From positions 1,072,501 to 1,136,500 of the forward strand of contig JACCIC010000029.1 in NCBI GenBank assembly GCA_018907035.1: a stretch of 64,000 bases of DNA. The letters run 5' to 3'. Under the pieces are notes generated by a model. The model saw only the letters and a list, made by a program, of their open reading frames with translations. It had not been told where the DNA came from and ran no database searches. The position numbers and the translations under genes were made by a program. This document shows, piece by piece, positions 56,986 to 64,000 of the stretch (positions are counted from its first letter, which is position 1; the number at the start of each line of letters is the position of its first letter). The DNA is from Sycobia sp. Sy_11 (taxonomy: Eukaryota > Arthropoda > Insecta > Hymenoptera > Epichrysomallidae).

Positions 56986-58950
56986 GGTGCGAACATGTAC
57001 TGGATATAATAATTAATACATACATAAGATTAAAAAAATTACAAGAGATACTATTTAAATAATACAACTACTCAACTTAAGCTTAATGCTTGATAGCTAA
57101 CCTCAAAACGTAACACCATCTATGGAGTAGGTACCTAAGGAGACAAGTAGCTATAATAAGAGGAAGCTAACCACTTGAATTACATAAATACGAACAGGAT
57201 GTGTATTACTGATAACAATGTTAATTAAACAAATTCTTCATAAATCATTAGATTACAAATATGAAATAACTTGAAAGCAACTGAATATTAGTAGAACTCG
57301 TAACAACAAATCAACTACAAACCAAATAACTGCAACACTAACTAGCACAATAAACATTACCAAGCAACAATATTAATACAATTAATAAATAAATAAACAA
57401 ATAAATAAATATCAATGAATACATAAGTGACTAACGAGTCAACATACAATTACAGGATTTTATGATTAGATTTGAGTCATTACCCATCTGAGTCACTATC
57501 ATACCCAAGTTATATTATTATAGACCACCACATAATAGATTATTATATAATTTATATTATTACATATTTTTTACCACTATATAATTTGAAACAGATAATT
57601 TTAACAGTTAATATCTATTAATTATATACAAAAAGGAAGAGAGAGATATATGAATAGCTGTAGATTATTTCCAGCTGTTAGACAAATACTTACCAAATAT
57701 TGCACTTATTGATGACAAAGTGTATATAACCAACCTCTAAAAAAGCAATCTATAATAACATACAGGTGAAGTGCTGAGTGTGAAACTTGTCACACAGGAT
57801 AAATTTATAATATACTATATCGAATATATGTTGTATCGTATATATATTATCTTATGGTATGGCATACATCAAATCTAATAATTATCAATAATACAAAATA
57901 TGGTATATAGTATATATACGATATAATAACCTCATATACATAACATCATCTATTATAAAGTGTAAACCGTATACGCACTTTTAACGTATAACAAGTACAA
58001 CTGGACATGGACTAATATTAAGAATAACAACAACTTGTTTAATTATTACAATAAATTATAATTAATAATTATAATTATAAATAAAGTAATCTGCATCTAA
58101 AAAAACAATAGTACATCATAGAAGCTGCACAGCAAAATAATATTGACATAAGTAAAATAATCTATATTAATTAATATAAATAATATATTACTCTAAATAA
58201 TTTATAAATAATAGGTAATGTTATGTACTTTAAATAGTACATCACTATAACTAATATATGTTAAACAAGAATAATAACATCAAAAAGAATAACATACATT
58301 ACAACATATTGCAACGTACACTCCATAAATGAACCACCAAAAAACGATATAGAATATCACTGAACTAGCAACATTAATATTATTAATCATTGATGTAAAG
58401 TGAAGAGATAACTGAAATAAAGAATATTATCAACCTTATACAATAGCGTTATCAAATATTTCTAGTACAAAAGATACAAGCAATATCAGTACAAAGGCAT
58501 AAAGCCATACTAATGGCATGAATAAACAATTAAAATAGTAACAACATAAATAAACAATATTAACAATAAATTAAACATAAACAATTTTTTTTACACATAA
58601 AATATTATCAATAAATATTCACCAGCAACTGCTTGTACAAATACCACAGAAATTCCTTTTTTTATACCAATAATAACAACAACAAAAATAATCTAAACTA
58701 ATTAAAATAACGACTTGAAGAATATTAAGATTTTAAAGCAGACAATTTTAAATTCACTCAATTCATGTTTCTTTTTGTTCATACAGGAGTAGTTGTGTAT
58801 GAATAATCACACCACTGTTATTAATAAATATTATAAATTATTAATTAATTATCCTAATTAATTATTGTTAACAAATCATGCAATTAATATAAATCACATA
58901 AAATATTGATATAAGAAAATTTAAATAATTAGAAAATACATACGGAAGAA
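56986..58950. other. A-rich, G-poor low-complexity desert
   Basis: Nearly 2 kb of AT-rich sequence in which G is scarce on the + strand and short motifs such as AATAAATAAA, AACAATA and ATAATAA recur. No open frame has a motif. Some lines have almost no G (for example 58561-58620). Confidence 0.5.
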
Positions 58951-59095
58951 TTGTAACGCGTATCATACCTAGATAGACGAGTAATCGTAGACGTGAATTA
59001 GGAAAAACCGTATAAGGTCAGACTTTCAAGAACTTAGAAGAGAACTCCTTAATTTTATTGAAAGTAGCGGCATACTTCAGTTGACTCTTTTAAAA

Positions 59096-60406
59096 TGGAT
59101 AATCAACAGATGGCTGACGACGTGTAGGAGCATGATGGAGGGCCGGAATAGAACCTTCCGGATATCACGGAGATCCCGGATGTCTTGAGCTCGACAGCCT
59201 TTGAGGCAGGTCACTCACCGCAGACACCCACCAACCCTTCAAGACAGGTACACACCAAGGAAGGAGATCAGAACCCGACGGGACGATCCCATACAGCTCC
59301 TACGATGTCACAGGGGCCAAACCCACCACCAACAGCTATGGGATTTGGATATTTCCATGGAACGTGGACACTACCATCCGGTCATAGCGCGGACCTGGCT
59401 GGAAACATGGAGATACCTCGAGCTCCGGTAAACAGCTGGCCGTAAATACTCGGCATGTGGCGATATCCACACCCGGCAATGATCCAACTGTACCCGACAG
59501 CGTACTCGGGCTTGCCAACCCAAGCGCCAGAAACACTATCAGCGCCCCAGAAACCAGACAAATAACCCCGAATCGATCATTCGAAAGCACATACCTCAAA
59601 CAAACGCGCACCGGACAGCTGTTACGACAGTGGCGTGTAAAGTTTACAAGAGCCCCTCGAGAGGACGTATAGGAGCTCATTGAAAGGCTGGAAGAGACAA
59701 TGAATAGCCTAGATATTCCTGCAACAGATATTCTAAAGTTAATACCGGGGATTTTAAGTGTTTCAGCACAAATGTGGGCTAGGCCCCTTTATAAGAATTG
59801 ACGCTGATTGAATAAATTCAAAGCAGCTTTGCACCGTCAGTTCCGGCCGATCGATTACTCTTTACGGCTATAGGAAGAGACAGAACACAAGGTTCGAAAG
59901 AACCTATCGATTTATATCTGAGAGGGATGCGTGTTCTAATCGATAAAATGACACCGGTACTAACCAAGGAACAGCAATTCGACAGGATATACCGAAACCT
60001 GTACCCGTCGTATATGGATAAAATCGATAGGCAAGATTTTAAGTCGATCGATGAACTAAAACTAATGGGACAGCAGATCGAGTTAAAGAAAGAACTTAAA
60101 CGGCGCTATAAAGAACCGCTACCTGCAGCTTGCTCACCATCCGAGAGAATGAGCAAGCAGACCCGATCAGCAACGATGGAAAACGACAACTCATTAGTAA
60201 TTAAAAAGACGGTGACAATAACAGAACCCTCAGCGTCAACACAAGCTAGACGTGGAAACAATGAATCACGGCAATACTATGACCGTGAAGAACCAAGGAC
60301 GAACCGCAGTCCAGCACCTAGAAACACCAGCAGTCCGTCACCGAGACGAATGTATGAAAGAAGAAAAACGCCACCTAGATATCGCGATCCCCCACCATCA
60401 TCATGA
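59096..60406 (+). pseudogene. Ty3/Gypsy gag, matrix/capsid region
   Basis: A probable start ATG at 59096 (MDNQQMADDV) is followed by a proline- and threonine-rich N-terminus (59185-59445) in the same frame after stops. Then comes a capsid-like region: MRVLIDKMTPVLTKEQQFDR at 59927, then DFKSIDELKLMGQQIELKKE, the typical end of a Gypsy capsid. An Arg/Ser/Pro-rich tail of the kind that precedes zinc knuckles follows. Stops and small frameshifts lie at 59130-59180, 59445 and 59650-59920. The 159-codon frame 59927-60406 is the best preserved part. No LTR or primer site was located upstream. Confidence 0.85.
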
Positions 60407-60940
60407 TACCAATCCCCATCGCCCTCATGCAACTTACAATCGCGTTCAGGTCCCAAATACTTACGACACTGTTTTACATCTCCGATTCCCCCTTGGTATC
60501 GAACTAGCGACCGCGATTTCTATGACCAAAATCGACGGCGTGAACAATAAACGGCCGATCGCGACTATCAATCGCCAAGACGCGACGACAACTGGGAGAA
60601 CTACAAATATCGAAAAGAGCGAACACATAGGTCATCAACGCAACAAGAAAACGAGAATGACCAAAGATACCACAATAGACGGCAATCAGCAGTTGGACAA
60701 CGCGATTATAGACGTAAGTACGACGGTTACCGTTCGCCACGACGACGTGATCGGAGCAATGAAAGCAGGCAGCAAGGTGAAGACCGGAAGCCTTGCTGGA
60801 CCTGCAAACAATCAGGACACTGGGCTGACCGGTGCCTCGATAGGAAGCGCCAGTTTTGTCACAACTGCGGTGAAAAAAATGTAACAACAAAGAACTGTCC
60901 ACGATGCGATCCAAGTAGTAAGCCGGGAAACGCATGAGGG
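60407..60940 (+). pseudogene. Gypsy gag C-terminus with two zinc knuckles
   Basis: An Arg/Asp/Tyr-rich region continues in shifted frames. Near 60785-60910 two knuckles follow each other, CWTCKQSGHWADRC and CHNCGEKNVTTKNC. In the second the usual GH has become KN...T, losing the zinc-binding His. A stop comes soon after (SSKPGNA). A 210-codon frame over 60252-60884 is in the wrong register and is a shadow. Confidence 0.8.
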
Positions 60941-61049
60941 GGGAGAATCTTGAAGTCGGCTATGACACCCCTCATGATACGACTCAACTCACTGGAAACA
61001 GCAATAATCAATGCCCCGAGGCGAAGGATGTCACAAACACCCATCCGAA

Positions 61050-62515
61050 CCTCAAACCTCATGACGAGGGAACAGATTCTTTCTCAACATTGAGTTGATA
61101 GGGGAAGTGTTTCCCACGCTTATCAACCTAGGAGCGCGTAAATCATATGTGGACCCAGCCCCAAAGAAATTGGTGAGGTCAGCAATAATATCGCTGATCT
61201 CCTACATACAACTGTCGGATGAGAAAGAATGCTCAAATGATGGCGAAATCGATCTGCTACTTACCATTGATGACCCTCACCTTAAAGCGCGGTTCAACAT
61301 ATCAAAAAGCCTGAAATACGACATCATTCTAGATATGGACATACTATCGTCTATAAAAATGACGATTAATTTTGCGAACGCGGAATGGCATACGCCGAAA
61401 TGCATGATCAGGCGTTTCGTGACACAAGAGAACGGCCTGCAGGAGTCCACCACAGTAATAGCTGCCGTTAACGCGGTAGTTCGGCTCGATAACGCTGAAC
61501 GCCGTGAGCTCGAATGGGTATTGGTCCAACTTATATCCCCAGCGAACGGACAGCTTGAGCTGGCACGGGTGCAGCCGCATCGTATCGATACACCGGGGCA
61601 TCGCTCAATAAAGCAGCGCTTATGCTACATTCCTGATCAGCTGCTGAAGCAGGTTCACGAGGAGATTGACCGGCTACTAGCCGATGGCATCATTGAGCCG
61701 TCTGAAAGCTCCTGGACTAGCTGCCCGGTAATAGTCCCGATAAAGGACGGGAAAATTCGATTCTGCATAGATTATCGGGCAGTCAATGTCATCACCAGGA
61801 AAGATGCGTATCCCCTGCCGCACATGGATGTCCTCCTGGATAACTTACGAGACGCGCGGTACCTGTGCAAGATTGATTTGAATCAGGTTTACCACAAAAT
61901 ACCGCTAGATGAGAGCAGCAAAGAGATCACCGCCTTCGCGGTCCCGCAAAAAGATCTCCTTTAATACACAAGTCTGCCATATGGAGTAAAGGATGTCCCA
62001 GTCACTTTCCAGAGAGGTATGGACCTCGGGTTCGGGCCAGAGTAACAACCGCATGTTTTCGTGTACATGGACAACAATCATTGTCGCAACGAAGTCTTTC
62101 GAGCAGCACACTCGTGAACTTACAGCTGTGCTCACCACCTTAATGAGGTTGGGTTACACATCAATCCAGAGAAATTCGAACTCTGCTGCCCGGAAGTTAA
62201 GTATCTGGGCTCCATAGTAGACGAAAGCGGTTTGTACACCGACCCACAGATGATTCGTCTGATGAGCGAATATCCGAGGACTACAAACCTGAAGCAATTA
62301 CGGGCCTTTTTAGGCATGGTCGGGTGGTACGCTAGATTCATATAAGATCTGGCGAAAATTAAGCTGCCTCTTATGAAACTACTCAAGAAAAGTGTCAAAT
62401 GGGACTGGTGACAAGCGCTACAAGAAGCTTTCGACAAGCTTAAGATCCTGCTGACGCAAGCGTCAGTACTTGCACACCCCATCCAACATACGCCATACGT
62501 TCTGCAGACGCATGC
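61050..62515 (+). pseudogene. Ty3/Gypsy protease, RT and start of RNase H
   Basis: The 289-codon frame at 61095 starts in the protease (FPTLINLGARKSYVDP). The catalytic DTGA is NLGA, so the Asp is lost (codon 61125-61127). KYDIILDMDIL is the second protease motif. From about residue 165 it is RT: LLADGIIEPSESSW, then KIRFCIDYRAVNVITRKDAY and KIDLNQVYHKIPLDESSKEI. A TAA (61962-61964) interrupts the frame where a Gln is expected. After it come LPYGVKD and the active site VYMDNN near 62061, where YxDD is YMDN, then KYLGSIVDESG, FLGMVGWYARFI at 62308-62343, and the beginning of RNase H (VLAHPI...YVLQTHAS). Inactive. Confidence 0.9.
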
Positions 62516-62529
62516 AAGCAATTAGCTTG

Positions 62530-62690
62530 CGGCAAAACTAGCGCTCCAATTCGTCACATCTTGCCAAATCACCAAAAAGCTTTCGCTCGTTATCTTCGAG
62601 ATAAGAGACCTAAACACTGGAATGACGCATAGAGTCCATATGTCGGACTTAAAAATATATCACCAACCTGATGCCCCAAATTCCCTATTT
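62530..62690 (+). pseudogene. Gypsy integrase C-terminal domain, joined to RNase H by deletion
   Basis: Directly after the first 15-20 codons of RNase H, the sequence reads FVTSCQITKKLSLVIFEIRD then THRVHMSDLKIYHQPD, the chromatin- or DNA-binding C-terminus of a Gypsy integrase. The rest of RNase H, the integrase zinc finger and the DDE core are missing, a deletion of about 2 kb relative to a complete pol. The junction is near 62516-62530. Confidence 0.8.
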
Positions 62691-62967
62691 CACGTCCCGG
62701 AAATAATAGCTGCCATAATGCAAGGCATAGGAAGAGGCCGAAGATTGCGGAGGTCTCTAAAAACCGACCAGCCCCGCCAACTAGACAAAATAAACGATCC
62801 GAGGAACCAAGCATCCGAACAAGGAAGCTTAGGAAATAGCTCCAAATCACGTGAAAGCACTGCACGTGCAAGCACTTCGGGGCTGCCCAATGCAAGTGCA
62901 TACGAACCTCGTTCTAACCGAGGTAGTGCAAACGTTAGAAGACCTAAGATAACCCGACCTCATAGAG
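62691..62967. other. Region after integrase; Arg/Ser-rich open frame
   Basis: The + frame begun at 62622 stays open to 63050 and encodes Arg/Ser/Asn-rich sequence after the integrase tail. It is not like any domain I know and overlaps the next ORF in another frame. Confidence 0.4.
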
Positions 62968-63904
62968 TTGAGTCCGGACTCGATACAGGAGGTCGTAGAG
63001 GAGCTTGCGAGTGCGGCAGGTGTGCAAGCTGTCGACCAAGCGTCCTTTAAGTTGTCCTTGATGGACATTGACGTTTCCGTGTTAGAAAATATCGGAAACG
63101 TAAATCCCAGCCCTTCCCTCACCTCAAGAACAACCCACACAGTGCGATGGTCCTGCAGTCCATTAATCCCTATCGATAATGTTGAAGAAAGCCGCGGAGA
63201 AGTAGAAGAGGCGCAGGAGTGCGCGCATCCAGAAAGACGTAAAACTACCAAAACAACAACTTCAGAAGGCAACAAAAGAAGAAGATATGAAGGCAAAAGA
63301 AGATAGAAGAGAAAATAGAAGATGTGATAGAAAAGAAGATAAACGATATGAAGAAAAAGAAGAAAGACTAAAGGAGAAAGAAACCAATTGGATCTATAAT
63401 CCGTTTCTACAAAGATATGACTATTTTGGGTAAAGGATCAGAGTACACGACAATACGAATAGCGACGACTATCGTCAAACGGGCCCACCGGAGGCATCTC
63501 GCAGGAAGACAGTTGTTTATAGAAACCCGCGAGATGGAATCCCGTATAGATCGGGTAACCAGAGTAGATCTATTTTCCCCCTATCATTCCAGCCTAGCCC
63601 CAATTTTCGCCGGAAAACCTACCCCAAAAGGCAGCCCGGGCAGGAGCCGGCTGCCTCAATAATATATGTGAGTACGCCAGAAGACGGGAAGGTCCGTCTG
63701 TACCGTGGCGGCGACTGCTACGCCTTCATGCGCTCAGTCGCAACACAAAAAACAGGCCGCTGGGAGACTCGCGACAAAGGCCAAGGTACTCAGAACACAG
63801 AAGGTGGAGAAAAAACTATTGTACAGTTTAAGTATAAAACACCCGAGGACGAAAAGGTCAGCGAAAATGAAGAGCCCCCTCATAGTCCAAGAAGTCCTTA
63901 ACTA
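62968..63904 (+). CDS. Unrecognised charged ORF after Gypsy pol (one frameshift, one stop)
   Basis: The frame at 62968-63306 reads VVEELASAAGVQAVDQASFK, then acidic and Lys/Arg-rich sequence. Near 63300 the frame shifts. A second frame then continues to a TAA at 63901-63903, broken only by one TAA near 63429. That part has a Glu/Arg coiled stretch (RYEEKEERLKEKETNW), a basic Pro-rich segment (NFRRKTYPKRQPGQEPA), and a compact domain-like piece, VSTPEDGKVRLYRGGDCYAF. About 310 codons in total. It follows the Gypsy integrase tail in the same orientation, so it could be an extra 3' ORF of the retrotransposon, or gag of a second element starting here. No function assigned. The window ends shortly after. 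Confidence 0.45.
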
Positions 63905-64000
63905 GCCAAGAAGGCCCCCAGCGAAAAAGGTTCAATCCCTTTGAGTTATCAGCCTACGACGATCATTCTGAAACTGCTCCAGTAGCGGGTTTCGACGAGC

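Noticed and set aside
60252..60884. 210-codon open frame
   Set aside because: It overlaps the Gypsy gag C-terminus in another register. The zinc knuckles lie in a different frame, so it is a shadow of an Arg-rich coding region.

Overview
The window looks like A+T-rich euchromatic or pericentromeric DNA from an arthropod. A hymenopteran such as an ant is the most plausible source, judged by repeat content only: many mariner copies of several lineages, R1-type LINEs, a tRNA-derived SINE, Penelope-like, Copia and Ty3/Gypsy elements, and long (AT)n, (AC)n and (GATA)n tracts. There are no bacterial features (no operons, ribosome binding sites or CRISPR arrays). Almost all coding signal is broken transposon sequence.

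Only two short segments look like host coding sequence: 8897-9050 and 37581-37797, both on the + strand. Each is bounded by AG and GT, and their phases match, so they may be consecutive exons of one serine-rich gene that I cannot name. If so, the 28.5 kb between them is one intron packed with transposons.

Layout. 0-8.9 kb: LINE ORF1 remnant, Gypsy RT scrap, mariner, SINE, Tc1-like remnant. 8.9-20.5 kb: first exon, mariner with both terminal repeats, Copia gag-protease, second SINE, Copia-type LTR with primer-binding site, internally deleted mariner, 60-bp minisatellite. 20.5-28.5 kb: Gypsy relic, two more mariners, 3' end of a LINE. 29-33.3 kb: a Penelope-like element with a hammerhead-ribozyme-like motif upstream, split by a mariner that is itself split by a LINE. 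33.3-38.5 kb: LTR-like block, a large imperfect inverted repeat built on a Gypsy fragment, mariner pieces, second exon. 38.5-50.4 kb: AT-rich sequence, long microsatellites and a Gypsy element on the minus strand (upstream ORF, gag, zinc knuckles, protease, RT, RNase H). 50.4-55.2 kb: dispersed repeat, LTR candidates, a mariner interrupted by a 599-bp solo LTR with a 5-bp target duplication, LINE ORF1 zinc knuckle. 55.2-59 kb: AT-rich desert. 59-64 kb: a + strand Gypsy with a large pol deletion and an unrecognised basic ORF at the window edge.

The most notable signals are the three-level nested insertion at 29.4-33.3 kb, the hammerhead-like motif at 29001-29069, two mariner copies sharing a deletion of the second catalytic aspartate, the solo LTR, the inverted repeat, and a short dispersed family that seems to be linked to Penelope termini.
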